A stretch of DNA of 64,000 bases from Candidatus Mediterraneibacter pullistercoris. Lineage in GTDB: Bacteria > Bacillota > Clostridia > Lachnospirales > Lachnospiraceae. The notes under the pieces were generated by a model. That model saw only the letters and a list, made by a program, of their open reading frames with translations. It was not told where the DNA came from and did not search any database. Shown here piece by piece: positions 53,937-63,928 of this stretch (the stretch's first letter is position 1; each line of letters starts with the position of its first letter). Position numbers and translations under genes: made by a program. The stretch covers positions 62,001-126,000 of the forward strand of contig DXAU01000030.1 in NCBI GenBank assembly GCA_019116885.1, given 5' to 3'.

Positions 53937-55769
53937 TCACGCATCCTCCAGCAGTTCGTCCACAAAGCGGGAAGGAGACACCTCTTTCCCGTTTTTTGTT
54001 TTCACATAACAAATCTTCAGGAGTTCCTGCGCCCTTGTCATCCCCACATAAAAAAGCCGCCGCTCCTCTTCAACTTCAGCTTCTGTCCGCGCCTTTTTAT
54101 ACGGCATCTGTCCCTCATTCGCTCCGATCAGGAACACGGTATGGAACTCAAGCCCTTTTGCCGCGTGCAGAGTCATCAGCCGGACGCCTTCCCCGTTTTT
54201 ACTCTTCTCCCGCTCTTTTCTCTTCAACGCTTCCGTGTACTCGCCGATGTGGCGGAACCATTCTTCTGCACAGGTATACGGCCTGGAGGCTTCGGCAAGC
54301 TCTGCCAGGATGTCGTTCAGCTCTGAACGGTCCTCTCTGCTCCCGCAGGCATAATCCCTGAGAAAATCGTCATACCCGATCTTCTTTCTGATATACTGGA
54401 TTCCCGCGTAGGGGGCCATGCGCCCGAGCATCTTCAAGTCCCATTCAAACTGGTCGATCCTGTCCAGCATCCAGTCCTTGTCACAGTAAAATTTTTTTAT
54501 TTCTTCAAAAGACACCCCGCAGCCCGGCACACTGTCCCGCGCGATGTACCGTTTCGGACGGTTCATCACCCTGAGCATGTCCCTCCGGCTTCCCTCACCT
54601 GCCGCAAGGCGGAAATACGCCAGTATGTCTTTTGCAATAAAATGGTCGTAGATATTGGGGAGATGTTCCCTCATCTGAAATGGAATATGACGTTCGATCA
54701 GTTCTTCTGCTGTCGCCCTTGCATCTGTATGTACCCTGAATAATACCGCGATCCTCTCTGCGGCCACACCCTCATCCAGCAGCCTTTCAATCCCGGATAC
54801 CGTATACTGCGCTTCTTCGACGGGATCTTTCACTTCCTGCACGTGGAGGCAGTTCCCTTTCTCTCTGACGGCCTCCAGGTTCTTTGGAAACCGCCGCCCA
54901 TTGTGTCCGATCACTTTAAGGGAATTTGTAACAATGTTGCCGGATGAACGATAATTTCTTCCCAGCGTAATCTGTTCCGCCTGAGGATAATCTTTTAAAA
55001 ACCGGAACATGATCTCCGCATCTGCTCCCCGGAACCCGTAGATCGCCTGGTCGTCATCACCGACGACAAAAATATTATTCTCCGGCAGGGCCAGCATGCG
55101 TATCACATCATACTGTACGCGGTTGATATCCTGGAACTCATCAATAAGAATAAAACGGAACTTTTTCTGCCAGAGGGCCAGAAGATCCGGCCTGGATGTA
55201 AACAGCTCGCAGCATACAGAGAGCATGTCGTCAAAGTCTATCTTTCGCAGAGATTTTCTCCTCATCTCATATTCGCGGTATATCTCAGAAAAATTCCCGG
55301 ACGTGCATCTCGCGGATTCAAAATCATCGGGAGAGATCCGGCTGTTCTTCACCTTTCCGATCTCTGCTGCGATATCAGTCAGAAAATCTTCTTCATCAGT
55401 CCCGCCGATCTCCTTTCCTCTCATCACATCTCTTAAGATCTGGTACTTCTCCTCTTCCGAAAGGATATTCTGCTGCCCGATATGGTAAGCCCACTTCAGG
55501 ATTCCATAATAAATTCCGTGGAATGTTCCCGCTGTCACCGGCACGTCCTTCTTCCCCATCAGGGCGGACAGTCTTGACTTCATTTCAGCCGCTGCAAAGC
55601 GGGTGAATGTAACCACAAGGATCTCCTCAGGCTTTACGTCGCAGTTCTCTATCAGGTAACGGATGCGGCTCACGATCGTGAGCGTCTTTCCGGACCCTGG
55701 CCCCGCCAGAACCTGGCAGGGTCCGGTCTTAAAAGTTACTGCTGCTTTCTGTTCTTTATTGAACTCCAT
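53937..55769 (-). CDS. UvrD/PcrA-like superfamily I helicase
   Basis: A 610-residue 3'-5' DNA helicase, shorter than PcrA (about 740). Motifs: NKEQKAAV (Q motif), AGPGSGKT (Walker A), [16 protein letters not shown] (Ia), [11 protein letters not shown] (II), [14 protein letters not shown] (III), [10 protein letters not shown] (IV), [19 protein letters not shown] (V) and [10 protein letters not shown] (VI). Missing length is at the C-terminus and in insertion domains. The start overlaps the gltX stop by 14 bp, so it is co-transcribed with gltX. It may act in repair or transcription-replication conflict; an exact PcrA role is not certain. Confidence 0.9.
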   Translation of the reverse strand: MEFNKEQKAAVTFKTGPCQVLAGPGSGKTLTIVSRIRYLIENCDVKPEEILVVTFTRFAAAEMKSRLSALMGKKDVPVTAGTFHGIYYGILKWAYHIGQQNILSEEEKYQILRDVMRGKEIGGTDEEDFLTDIAAEIGKVKNSRISPDDFESARCTSGNFSEIYREYEMRRKSLRKIDFDDMLSVCCELFTSRPDLLALWQKKFRFILIDEFQDINRVQYDVIRMLALPENNIFVVGDDDQAIYGFRGADAEIMFRFLKDYPQAEQITLGRNYRSSGNIVTNSLKVIGHNGRRFPKNLEAVREKGNCLHVQEVKDPVEEAQYTVSGIERLLDEGVAAERIAVLFRVHTDARATAEELIERHIPFQMREHLPNIYDHFIAKDILAYFRLAAGEGSRRDMLRVMNRPKRYIARDSVPGCGVSFEEIKKFYCDKDWMLDRIDQFEWDLKMLGRMAPYAGIQYIRKKIGYDDFLRDYACGSREDRSELNDILAELAEASRPYTCAEEWFRHIGEYTEALKRKEREKSKNGEGVRLMTLHAAKGLEFHTVFLIGANEGQMPYKKARTEAEVEEERRLFYVGMTRAQELLKICYVKTKNGKEVSPSRFVDELLEDA

Positions 55770-57222
55770 GCAATTTCTCGATTCCCTTTCTTATCCTGGA
55801 GAGCGACTCTTCTTTTCCAAGCACTTCCATCAGCTCAGTCGCTCCGCCTGGCGTACTCTGTCTGCCGGACACAGCCGTGCGGAGCGGCCACATTACATAC
55901 CCGGTCTTATAGCCTTTCTCTCCTGCAAAGCCTTTTAGAAGTTCAAACAGTGCGTCGTTACTGTAGTCTTCCTGCTCCTCGAGAAGCGGCAGCACCTCTT
56001 CAAGGAGGGCCAGCCCTTTATATGGATCTGTCTTCATCTTTTTGTGACTGTAAAGTTCACAGTCATACTCCGGAAGTTCCTCGATAAAATCGATCTGGCC
56101 GCTGATATCCGAAAACGTCTCGATCCTTGTCTTAACAAGCACCGCGATCTTTTTCAGATCATAGTTCTTGGTGACTGTACTTTTGATGTACGGCTCTGCC
56201 ATCTCAAAGAAACGGTCAAAATCCATAGCTTTTAAATATTCACCGTTCATCCATCTGAGTTTGACCGTGTCGAACACAGCCGGAGATTTGCTCATATGAC
56301 GGTAGTCGAACTCTCTGACCAGCTCTTCGAGGGAGAAGATCTCCCTGTTATCGGACGGACACCACCCGAGAAGCGCCACATAGTTTACGACTGCTTCCGA
56401 GAGAAACCCTTCAGAGATAAGGTCTTCATAGGAGGAGTGTCCGCTCCTTTTGCTAAGTTTCTTATGGTTCTCATCCGTGATCAGCGGACAGTGGACGTAC
56501 ACCGGGATCTCCCAGCCGAACGCCCTGTAGAGACGGTCGTACTTCGGCGCAGAAGAAAGATACTCGTTTCCTCTTACCACATGTGTGATCCCCATAAGAT
56601 GGTCATCCACCACATTTGCGAAATTATAAGTCGGATATCCGTCTGATTTTATGAGAATCATATCGTCGAGCTCGCTGTTTGGGACAGTGATATCTCCGTA
56701 GATCTCATCATGGAATGTTGTCTCGCCCTCGTTCGGCACATTAAGGCGGATCACCCACGGTTTCCCCGCTGCGAGATTTGCTTCCACTTCTTCTCTGTCA
56801 AGTCCCAGACAGTGCTTGTCGTAGACTGCGATATCTGTCCCGTCCTCTGAGACAGAGGTTCTGAGCGACTCAAGCCTCTCCTTATCGCAGAAACAATAAT
56901 ACGCGTCTCCCTGCTCCACCAGTTGTTTAGCGTATTTCAGATAGATGCCTGACGCCTGCCGTTCGCTCTGAATATAGGGACCATATCCGCCATCCATGTC
57001 GGGTCCCTCATCGTGGGTAAGGCCTGTCTTTTCCAGGGTTCTGTAGATAATGTCCGTCGCTCCCTCCACGTAGCGCTCCTGATCTGTATCTTCGATGCGG
57101 AGGATAAAATCTCCTCCCTCATGCCTGGCAATCAGATAGGCATAGAGCGCCGTCCTCAGGTTTCCAACATGCATCTTTCCTGTCGGGCTTGGTGCAAATC
57201 TTGTTCTTACTTTGTTATTCAT
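55756..57222 (-). CDS. gltX: Glutamyl-tRNA synthetase
   Basis: A 488-residue class Ic aminoacyl-tRNA synthetase. The HIGH-type motif is [19 protein letters not shown] and the KMSKS-type motif is KLSKRSG. FTHFC-like zinc residues are not obvious. The anticodon-binding helical part is intact. In many Clostridia one GluRS charges both tRNA-Glu and tRNA-Gln, the latter then amidated. It starts 15 bp after the sirtuin-like gene and overlaps the helicase gene. Confidence 0.96.
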   Translation of the reverse strand: MNNKVRTRFAPSPTGKMHVGNLRTALYAYLIARHEGGDFILRIEDTDQERYVEGATDIIYRTLEKTGLTHDEGPDMDGGYGPYIQSERQASGIYLKYAKQLVEQGDAYYCFCDKERLESLRTSVSEDGTDIAVYDKHCLGLDREEVEANLAAGKPWVIRLNVPNEGETTFHDEIYGDITVPNSELDDMILIKSDGYPTYNFANVVDDHLMGITHVVRGNEYLSSAPKYDRLYRAFGWEIPVYVHCPLITDENHKKLSKRSGHSSYEDLISEGFLSEAVVNYVALLGWCPSDNREIFSLEELVREFDYRHMSKSPAVFDTVKLRWMNGEYLKAMDFDRFFEMAEPYIKSTVTKNYDLKKIAVLVKTRIETFSDISGQIDFIEELPEYDCELYSHKKMKTDPYKGLALLEEVLPLLEEQEDYSNDALFELLKGFAGEKGYKTGYVMWPLRTAVSGRQSTPGGATELMEVLGKEESLSRIRKGIEKLHGVQ

Positions 57223-57237
57223 CTTCTCTCTCCAATT

Positions 57238-57990
57238 TCAGTCTTTATTTTCTTTCTCATATTCAGATACCATGCCGGCCAGAAACTCATCACTCCGGCC
57301 ATAAATTGCGATATCAGCTCTCTGATCAGAATAGTGCTCAGTGTCTGTCACCAGTATCAGCTCTGATCCTGCAAAATACTGAATCAGCTGGCTGCAAAGT
57401 GGGGAAGTAAGGCTCGCACCGAGCACAAGGAGCACATCCGCTTTCTCCACCTCTTCCGCTGCTCTTGTCATCACCGCGTTATCGATCATCTCGCCGAACA
57501 GACATACGTGAGGACGTATCGCCACAAGGCATTTCTCACAGAGTGGAACGCCTTTCGCATCTCTTACATATTCAACAGGATATGTCTGTCCGCAGGAAGG
57601 ACACACATTATCAAACACTGTACCTTTAATATTCAGGACATTCCTGCAGCCCGCCCGGTCTTCGAGTCCGGCAATACGCCGCGTGAGGATCGAATCGATA
57701 AGTCCGTAATCCTGTAGTGTTTTCAGCGCATGAAAACCTTTTCCCGGAGGGATCTCTATAGTTTTGAGGATGACTTCTTTGTAAAACCGGAAAAACAATT
57801 CCTTTCTTGCAGAATAAAACATACTGCTGAATATCTCCTCAAAAGAATACCCGTACTTTTCTTCAATCTCATAGGATTCTTTTCCATCTCGCAGGAGAGG
57901 ATACCCGCTTTCGGCCATCAAGCCTGTGCCGCTCAGGACGACAGTATACGTGCTGTCTCTTAAAATCTGGAGCATATTTTTTTCTTTCAT
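57238..57990 (-). CDS. Atypical sirtuin (Sir2) with substituted catalytic residues
   Basis: A 250-residue Sir2-fold protein. The NAD-binding start reads SGTGLMAESGYP in place of GAGISAESGIP. The TQNID motif reads TRRIA (103-107) and the catalytic HG reads KG (K122 replaces histidine). The zinc ribbon (C130, C133, C151, C154) and RPHVCLFGEM are kept. Deacetylase activity is therefore unlikely; NAD or ADP-ribose binding could remain. It has a strong promoter and is first in an operon with gltX and the helicase. Related atypical sirtuins keep the histidine, so this one is more degenerate. Confidence 0.75.
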   Translation of the reverse strand: MKEKNMLQILRDSTYTVVLSGTGLMAESGYPLLRDGKESYEIEEKYGYSFEEIFSSMFYSARKELFFRFYKEVILKTIEIPPGKGFHALKTLQDYGLIDSILTRRIAGLEDRAGCRNVLNIKGTVFDNVCPSCGQTYPVEYVRDAKGVPLCEKCLVAIRPHVCLFGEMIDNAVMTRAAEEVEKADVLLVLGASLTSPLCSQLIQYFAGSELILVTDTEHYSDQRADIAIYGRSDEFLAGMVSEYEKENKD

Positions 57991-58051
57991 GAAGTTCCCT
58001 CCTCTCCTCTGCTGGTATTACTTGCAGATCATGTCTATCTAATATAAAAAT

Positions 58052-58080
58052 ATTATAAAACAAATCAGGGGAATCTTCAA
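58052..58080 (-). promoter_or_regulatory. Promoter of the sirtuin-gltX-helicase operon
   Basis: Reading leftwards: -35 TTGAAG (58075-58080), 17-bp spacer, -10 TATAAT (58052-58057), followed by a leader of about 55 nt and a very strong GAGGAGAGGAGGG site. Confidence 0.75.
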
Positions 58081-58102
58081 CAAACAACTCTTTCCGCTCT
58101 GT

Positions 58103-59260
58103 TCAACGTCTGTTTACGAGTTCGATCTCTGCAGGGAGATCTCCAATATCCGTAAGCGTACATGCTGATATGTCCAGTCCTGTAAGTTTTGAGCCTGTAA
58201 ATGAGCCTGCCGCAAGCCTTTCCACATGAGACGGAACTTTATACACGCCTGTTCTGCCCAAAGGAAACGCAAGAATACAGGTACCATTTTCTGAAAACAG
58301 GATTCCCTCCTCCGTATAAAACGAACCAGAACTCTCTGATTCAAACCACTCCATATCTGTAAATCCGGTAAAAGCGCCTTCACCAATCGTAGTAATATTT
58401 CCGGGAATATAGATTTCTCTCACACCCGGGAGCGGCTGGGCAAAAGCTCCCTCTGCGATCCCCGTACATCCTTCGGAGGGCAATGTTATAAAACCATTTG
58501 TCACGACTGCTGACGGATCGTCTATCCCGCAGATGATGCCTGATTCATTGATGAGGAATCCATTAGAAACCCCGGGTTCCCCGCCATTTTCAGGCTGCAG
58601 GGGTTCCGACGGAACAGTCGGTTCTTCGGCTGGTTCTGCCGGAACAGTTGGTTCTGCCGGAACAGTTGGTTCTACCGGAACATTCGGTTCTTCATCCCTC
58701 TCCGGTGTTTCCTGAATTGTATCTGCCGGGTTATCCTGAATGATGTCTGAAATGATCCCGGATGTTATACCTTCTCCTTTGCCCTCAGTCCCGTTCGTCC
58801 CGGTATCTGGCATCATCTTTGCAGTATGCTCCTTTTCCACTCTTTCTGCTATCTTTTCTTTCAGCATCCCTGCAGTCTGTATCTGTCCCGGCGGTTCTTT
58901 CAAGACATCAAGAGATAACGGCGGAATTTCCACTGTTTCATCTGCAGACTCCGCCACGGCAGGTACAAATCTTTCCTTCATAAAGTCCGGATCAGCCCCC
59001 GCCAGAAGCGCTGCGCTTAGCGGAATCTCTGTCAAAGAATCCGAAAATCCGAACGACGCTTCATTCCATGTAGTTTCAGGATCAGCAGAACTTTCCGCCT
59101 CCATCAGCCCTGCATCCTGGCTGCTCCAAGATACAGGCTGTTCACTCATCACCCACACCGCTGCCGTGCTGGTTATAAGGAGCACAAACAGAGTACTTAT
59201 GACTCTGTATATGCATTTTGCCATCCGCCTGTCTGCATAAAGTACCACACACCATTCCAT
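58103..59260 (-). CDS. Secreted or membrane-anchored leucine-rich-repeat (BspA-like) protein
   Basis: A 385-residue protein. One N-terminal hydrophobic helix (about 17-38) serves as signal or anchor, followed by a low-complexity Ser/Glu/Pro region and a hexapeptide repeat of the type EPTVPA (about 192-217). The end is a BspA-like LRR_5 domain (IYIPGNITTIGEGAF, SHVERLAAGSFTG). Such proteins are displayed on the cell surface and may bind host or microbial proteins; this is not certain. ATG 59260 has GGGAG upstream. The C-terminus lacks an LPXTG or a second membrane helix. Confidence 0.75.
   Translation of the reverse strand: MEWCVVLYADRRMAKCIYRVISTLFVLLITSTAAVWVMSEQPVSWSSQDAGLMEAESSADPETTWNEASFGFSDSLTEIPLSAALLAGADPDFMKERFVPAVAESADETVEIPPLSLDVLKEPPGQIQTAGMLKEKIAERVEKEHTAKMMPDTGTNGTEGKGEGITSGIISDIIQDNPADTIQETPERDEEPNVPVEPTVPAEPTVPAEPAEEPTVPSEPLQPENGGEPGVSNGFLINESGIICGIDDPSAVVTNGFITLPSEGCTGIAEGAFAQPLPGVREIYIPGNITTIGEGAFTGFTDMEWFESESSGSFYTEEGILFSENGTCILAFPLGRTGVYKVPSHVERLAAGSFTGSKLTGLDISACTLTDIGDLPAEIELVNRR
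58603..58686. repeat. 18-bp tandem repeat within the LRR protein gene
   Basis: Four 18-bp units of the form GTTCTGCCGGAACAGTTG (plus strand; 58603-58620, 58633-58650, 58651-58668, 58669-58686) with one 12-bp partial unit between the first two. Two units are identical. They encode the Pro/Glu hexapeptides and could vary in number by slippage. Confidence 0.85.
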
Positions 59261-59342
59261 TTTTCTCCCGTCCTTTCATCACCACAACAGTCCGATGGAA
59301 ATTCCTTCCATTCGTCATATCATAAGATACGGTATCACAGAA

Positions 59343-59376
59343 AAAGGAATGTCGCAATCCCCCGCAACATTCCTTT
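59343..59376 (-). terminator. Intrinsic terminator after purB
   Basis: On the minus strand a 10-bp stem (AAAGGAATGT with ACATTCCTTT) around a GC-containing loop runs into TTTTTC, 49 bp after the purB stop. Confidence 0.85.
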
Positions 59377-59424
59377 GCGCTGTGCCTTTTCCGGCGGTTT
59401 GTACTCTTATTCCGGGAAGCTGGC

Positions 59425-60858
59425 TTAGACGTTAATCTCAGCAGACATTCCAAGAACTTCTTTGTTTTCTTCCAGGAGAGGATTGATCACATTTTTCAGA
59501 TATGCCTCCACCTGCTCCTTTGCTCGTCCAACATATTTCCCCGGGTTCATAGTCTTCTTAAGATCACCAAGGCTTAAGTTAAATGCCGGATCTGCCGCTA
59601 TGAGTTCGAGCAGATTATTATCCAGTCCTTTCTCTTTTACATTTTTCCCTGCTTCCATAGAAAGCTCGCGGATACGCTCATGCAGTTCCTGGCGGTCTCC
59701 GCCTGCCTTCACCGCATCCATCATGATATTCTCCGTCGCCATGAAGGGAAGTTCGGACATCAGACGTTTCTCTATAACTTTCGGATATACGACAAGTCCG
59801 TCGACCACGTTAAGGCACAGGTCAAGTATGCCGTCAACTGCTAGAAATCCTTCCGGCACGCTCAGCCTTTTGTTTGCCGAATCGTCAAGTGTTCGCTCAA
59901 ACCACTGGGCTGCGGATGTGACTGCCGGGTTCAGCGCGTCGATCATCACATAGCGCGACAGTGATGCGATTCTCTCGCTCCTCATCGGATTTCTCTTATA
60001 TGCCATGGCTGAAGAGCCGATCTGCGTCTTCTCGAAAGGCTCCTCGATCTCCTTTAAATGCTGGAGCAGGCGGATATCATTTGAAAACTTGTGCGCACTC
60101 GCCGCGATTCCTGCCAGAATGTTCAGGACACGCGTATCCACTTTTCTCGAATAGGTCTGTCCCGATACAGGGTAACATGCCTTGAATCCCATCTTTTGGG
60201 CGATCATTGGATCAATCTTGTCTATCTTCTCCTGGTCTCCGTCAAAAAGCTCGAGAAAACTTGCCTGAGTTCCTGTTGTCCCTTTGGAGCCAAGCAGTTT
60301 CAGGCTGCCGAGAACATAGTCAAGATCCTCAAGATCCATCTCAAACTCCTGCATCCACAGAGTTGCTCTCTTTCCCACAGTAGTAGGCTGTGCCGGCTGA
60401 AAATGCGTGAAAGCAAGTGTCGGCTGGCTTTTCTGCGCTTCCGCAAATTTTGCAAGTTCTGCGATCACATTGATAAGTTTCTTTCTCACCAGCTTAAGCG
60501 CTTCAGACATGATGATGATATCTGTATTGTCGCCCACATAACAGGAAGTCGCGCCAAGATGAATAATTCCCTTTGCTTTCGGGCACTGTACGCCGTAAGC
60601 ATAAACGTGTGACATAACGTCGTGGCGGACGGCTTTCTCCCTCTCTCTGGCCACATCATAATTGATGTCATCTGCGTGGGCTTTGAGTTCTTCGATCTGC
60701 TCGTCCGTAATTCCAAGTCCCAGCTCTTTCTCTGTCTCGGCCAGAGCGATCCAGAGCCTTCTCCATGTGCGGAACTTCTTGTCCGGTGAAAAGATGTACT
60801 GCATCTCTTTACTTGCATATCGCTCAGAAAGCGGGCTTACATAACGGTCATTTGACAT
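59425..60858 (-). CDS. purB: Adenylosuccinate lyase
   Basis: A 477-residue fumarase-superfamily enzyme acting twice in purine synthesis: SAICAR to AICAR and adenylosuccinate to AMP. The signature GSSAMAYKRNPMRSE (flexible catalytic loop with serine) is intact, and HLGATSCYVGDNTD carries the catalytic histidine region. ATG 60858 has AAAGGAG; a longer frame into purF is not supported. It follows purF after 74 bp. Confidence 0.96.
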   Translation of the reverse strand: MSNDRYVSPLSERYASKEMQYIFSPDKKFRTWRRLWIALAETEKELGLGITDEQIEELKAHADDINYDVAREREKAVRHDVMSHVYAYGVQCPKAKGIIHLGATSCYVGDNTDIIIMSEALKLVRKKLINVIAELAKFAEAQKSQPTLAFTHFQPAQPTTVGKRATLWMQEFEMDLEDLDYVLGSLKLLGSKGTTGTQASFLELFDGDQEKIDKIDPMIAQKMGFKACYPVSGQTYSRKVDTRVLNILAGIAASAHKFSNDIRLLQHLKEIEEPFEKTQIGSSAMAYKRNPMRSERIASLSRYVMIDALNPAVTSAAQWFERTLDDSANKRLSVPEGFLAVDGILDLCLNVVDGLVVYPKVIEKRLMSELPFMATENIMMDAVKAGGDRQELHERIRELSMEAGKNVKEKGLDNNLLELIAADPAFNLSLGDLKKTMNPGKYVGRAKEQVEAYLKNVINPLLEENKEVLGMSAEINV

Positions 60859-60932
60859 AATCCTATCTCCTTTATATTTTATTGATATTTCTGATAACCT
60901 CAGCTGTGAAACGGTTCCGGGCGCTAAGCACA

Positions 60933-62360
60933 TCACTCGAAAGCCCGGCTGATGTCTCTGTCCGGGACCTCCATCGGATAGTTCCCGGTGAAACAGGCGT
61001 CGCAGTATCGTAAATCTCCTACCATATCTCTGAGCTTTCCGATCTCCATATAGCCAAGGGAATCTGCTCCGATCATTTGCCGGATCTGCTCCGGAGTGTG
61101 GGAATGTGCGATAAGCTGGTCATTCGAGGGCACATCTGTCCCGAAATAGCAGGGATACAGAAACGGCGGCGAACTGATCCGCACATGCACTTCAGCGGCG
61201 CCTGCCCCTTTCAGCATTCTGATGATGTTCGCACAGGTTGTTCCTCTCACAATGGAATCATCCACCATGACAATCCGTTTTCCCCTTACTGCTTCCGGAA
61301 TCACGTTCAGTTTTATCTTAACACTGGATTCCCGGTCGCTCTGCTTTGGCTTAATGAACGTCCGCCCCACATAACTGTTCTTATGAAATGCCATGCCGCA
61401 GGGGATGCCTGAGTACTCCGAGTATCCCTTTGCCGCAACCAGACCGGAGTCCGGTACGCCGACAACCAGATCAGCCTCAGCCGGGTAGGACTGCGCCAGA
61501 GCCTTTCCCGCAAGTATCCTTGCATGGTACACACTCACACCATCGAGCATACTGTCGGTCCGGGCAAAATAAATATACTCAAAGATGCATCTCGCCTGTT
61601 TTTCCGCCGGCACTGCCATGCTCAGATCCGATGCGATCCCGTCTTTCGTGATTGTGACAATCTCGCCGGGCTGCACATCCCTCACAAACTCTGCGTCCAC
61701 CGCTGCAATCGCACAGCTCTCGGAAGCGAGAAAATACGTGCCGCCCCTTCTGCCGATACACAGCGGCCTGAGTCCGAACGGGTCACGTGCGCCGATCATT
61801 TTTCTTGGACTGCTCACAACGAGCGCATAGGCGCCTTTTATCTTATGCATGGCCCGTTTTACCGCCTCTTCGGCTGTCTTTGTATTAAGCCGCTCCCTCG
61901 CAACATGGTAGGCGATCACCTCAGAGTCTATCGTCGTCTGAAAAATGGCGCCGGTATATTCAAGTTCTCTCCTGAGTTCTACGGCGTTCACAAGATTTCC
62001 GTTGTGCGCGATCGCAAGCGTCCCTTTCACATAATTTATCACAAGAGGCTGCGCGTTCTCCACTCTTGTACCGCCTGCCGTAGAATACCTGACGTGTCCT
62101 ACGCCGAGATTGCCTCTCAGCTCAGACAGTGCCTCCTCGTCAAACACGTCGTTTACATGTCCGAGCCCTTTCTTAGAAAGGACCTTTCTCTTTCCGTTCG
62201 TGTCCGTCACTGCTATGCCGCAGCTCTCCTGCCCTCTGTGCTGCAGCGCGAACAGACCGTAATAGATGGACGAAGCCACATCATGCCCGTCCATATCATA
62301 TGCTCCAAAGACTCCACATTCCTCGCCAATGCCTGTGGAGACTCTGCTGTATTCTGACAT
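60933..62360 (-). CDS. purF: Amidophosphoribosyltransferase (glutamine PRPP amidotransferase)
   Basis: A 475-residue enzyme for the first committed purine step. A 14-residue propeptide precedes the nucleophile C15 (EECGVFGAY), as in the [4Fe-4S] Bacillus-type enzyme that is processed. The PRPP loop is VMVDDSIVRGTT and cluster cysteines occur in the C-terminal half (CGMAF, PCYFG, RYCDACFTG). The start has AAGGAG. It begins 44 bp after the amino-acid ABC ATPase gene without a visible terminator, so it may be read from that operon as well. Confidence 0.96.
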   Translation of the reverse strand: MSEYSRVSTGIGEECGVFGAYDMDGHDVASSIYYGLFALQHRGQESCGIAVTDTNGKRKVLSKKGLGHVNDVFDEEALSELRGNLGVGHVRYSTAGGTRVENAQPLVINYVKGTLAIAHNGNLVNAVELRRELEYTGAIFQTTIDSEVIAYHVARERLNTKTAEEAVKRAMHKIKGAYALVVSSPRKMIGARDPFGLRPLCIGRRGGTYFLASESCAIAAVDAEFVRDVQPGEIVTITKDGIASDLSMAVPAEKQARCIFEYIYFARTDSMLDGVSVYHARILAGKALAQSYPAEADLVVGVPDSGLVAAKGYSEYSGIPCGMAFHKNSYVGRTFIKPKQSDRESSVKIKLNVIPEAVRGKRIVMVDDSIVRGTTCANIIRMLKGAGAAEVHVRISSPPFLYPCYFGTDVPSNDQLIAHSHTPEQIRQMIGADSLGYMEIGKLRDMVGDLRYCDACFTGNYPMEVPDRDISRAFE

Positions 62361-62404
62361 AAATCCCGCTCCTTGCTGTTCTGCTCCCCGCCGCCCAAAG
62401 AGGA

Positions 62405-63190
62405 TCAGCCCTTTGTAAAGCGCGACAGGAACTGTCTCGTCCTTTCTTCTTTCGGGTTCCCGATTACTTCCCCTGGCGTGCCCTGTTCCAGTATGCAGCC
62501 GTCATCCATAAAGATAACCTGGTTCGACACATCCCGGGCGAACGCCATCTCATGGGTAACGATAATCATGGTTGTCTCCTGATCTGCAAGTCCCTGGATG
62601 ACTTTCAGCACTTCGCCTGTCAGTTCCGGATCAAGAGCCGACGTTGGTTCGTCAAAACAGAGGATATCCGGACGCAGGGCCAGCGCTCTGGCAATTGCCA
62701 CTCTCTGACACTGTCCGCCCGAAAGCTGGTGAGGATAATTATTCATCCTGTCCGAGAGCCCCATCTGATCCAGCAGCTCTTTTGCTTCCCGCTCAATCTG
62801 CTCGTTGATCTCTCTTTTCTTCGACTTGTAATCCGGACGTTCTTTCTCCAGAAGCTCTTTTGCAAGCATTACATTGTCAAGAGCCGTATACTGGGGGAAC
62901 AGATTGAACGACTGGAACACCAGTCCAAAATGAAGCCGTCTTCTCCGTATCTCCGACTCCTGGGTTGTCACAGGATCACCTGAGTCAAACAGCATCTGTC
63001 CATTTACGCGGATCACCCCGCTGTCCGGGCGCTCCAGAAAGTTCAGGCACCGCAGCAGAGTCGTCTTACCGCTTCCCGACGAACCGATAATGGAAAGTAC
63101 GTTTCCCTTTTCCAGCGAAAAACTGATATCTCCCAGCACCTCCGTACGGTCGAATTTTTTACTCAAGTGTTCTACTTCAAGAATCGCCAT
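62405..63190 (-). CDS. Polar amino-acid ABC transporter ATP-binding protein
   Basis: A 261-residue ABC ATPase of the GlnQ/HisP type: Walker A GSSGSGKTT (about 36-44), Q-loop VFQSFNLFPQ, signature LSGGQCQRVAIARAL, Walker B LCFDEPTSALDPE and H-loop VTHEM. There is an insertion of about 15 charged residues (ERPDYKSKKRE) before the signature helix. It follows the permease gene by 12 bp. Its substrate is probably a polar amino acid such as glutamine, inferred from family only. Confidence 0.94.
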   Translation of the reverse strand: MAILEVEHLSKKFDRTEVLGDISFSLEKGNVLSIIGSSGSGKTTLLRCLNFLERPDSGVIRVNGQMLFDSGDPVTTQESEIRRRRLHFGLVFQSFNLFPQYTALDNVMLAKELLEKERPDYKSKKREINEQIEREAKELLDQMGLSDRMNNYPHQLSGGQCQRVAIARALALRPDILCFDEPTSALDPELTGEVLKVIQGLADQETTMIIVTHEMAFARDVSNQVIFMDDGCILEQGTPGEVIGNPKEERTRQFLSRFTKG

Positions 63191-63202
63191 TCTCTATCCC
63201 TC

Positions 63203-63904
63203 CTACCTGAAATAATCCAGTTTCTTTTCAAGACGTCCCAAAAGGACAGTCAGGATTCCGCTGAAAATCAGATAGTAGACAGCGGTAAAGAACAGGGGCC
63301 AGATCGCGCCGGCAATTCCCTGGGAGCCCTTCAGGAAAGACTGGCCTGCCCAGATGATCTCCTGAAGCGCAATGATTCGTGCAAGCGAAGTGTCCTTTAC
63401 AAGAGTGATAATCTCATTAGACATGGGCGGCACGATGCGCTTTATCATCTGAAGCAGCGTGATCTTGAAGAAGATCTGTCTTCTCGTCATGCCAAGGACC
63501 AGACCTGCTTCCTCCTGTCCCCTTGGCACACCCTGGATACCGCCCCGGTAAATCTCTGAGAAATAGCAGGCATAGTTAAAGATAAAGGCAAAAGACGCAG
63601 CCATAAATCTGCCGCTCTCACTCCCGCCCCATATATTATTGCCAAGAACAATGCCCGGGAAATAAAAAATAATCAGAAGCTGGATCATCAGGGGAGTTCC
63701 CCTGATGATCCATACAATGATCTTTGTGAAATAACTCAATGGCCTGAACCGGGACATCGAACCAAACGATATGATCAGTCCAAGCGGTATTGCCCCGAGC
63801 AGCGTCACGAAAAACAGTTTCAGCGTCTGAAGAAACCCTGTATTCAGTGCCTGGAAAACAATAGGAAACTGCTCTGCAATCTCTGAAAAATTTATAAACT
63901 CCAT
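63203..63904 (-). CDS. Polar amino-acid ABC transporter permease
   Basis: A 233-residue membrane subunit (HisM/GlnP family) with about five hydrophobic segments. The family motif RGTPLMIQLLIIFY occurs near the first third, and the EAA loop EIYRGGIQGVPRGQEEAGLVLG interacts with the ATPase. It lies between the solute-binding protein gene (cut by the right edge) and the ATPase gene. Confidence 0.94.
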   Translation of the reverse strand: MEFINFSEIAEQFPIVFQALNTGFLQTLKLFFVTLLGAIPLGLIISFGSMSRFRPLSYFTKIIVWIIRGTPLMIQLLIIFYFPGIVLGNNIWGGSESGRFMAASFAFIFNYACYFSEIYRGGIQGVPRGQEEAGLVLGMTRRQIFFKITLLQMIKRIVPPMSNEIITLVKDTSLARIIALQEIIWAGQSFLKGSQGIAGAIWPLFFTAVYYLIFSGILTVLLGRLEKKLDYFR

Positions 63905-63928
63905 GTTGCAACCTCTGTATCTTTTTAT

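Noticed and set aside
58603-58686. Possible CRISPR-like array
   Set aside because: Units are 18 bp and directly joined without spacers, and they encode an in-frame Pro/Glu protein repeat.
62361-62404. Riboswitch or PurR box ahead of purF
   Set aside because: The spacer is only 44 bp with no conserved purine-riboswitch core or PurR-type palindrome.
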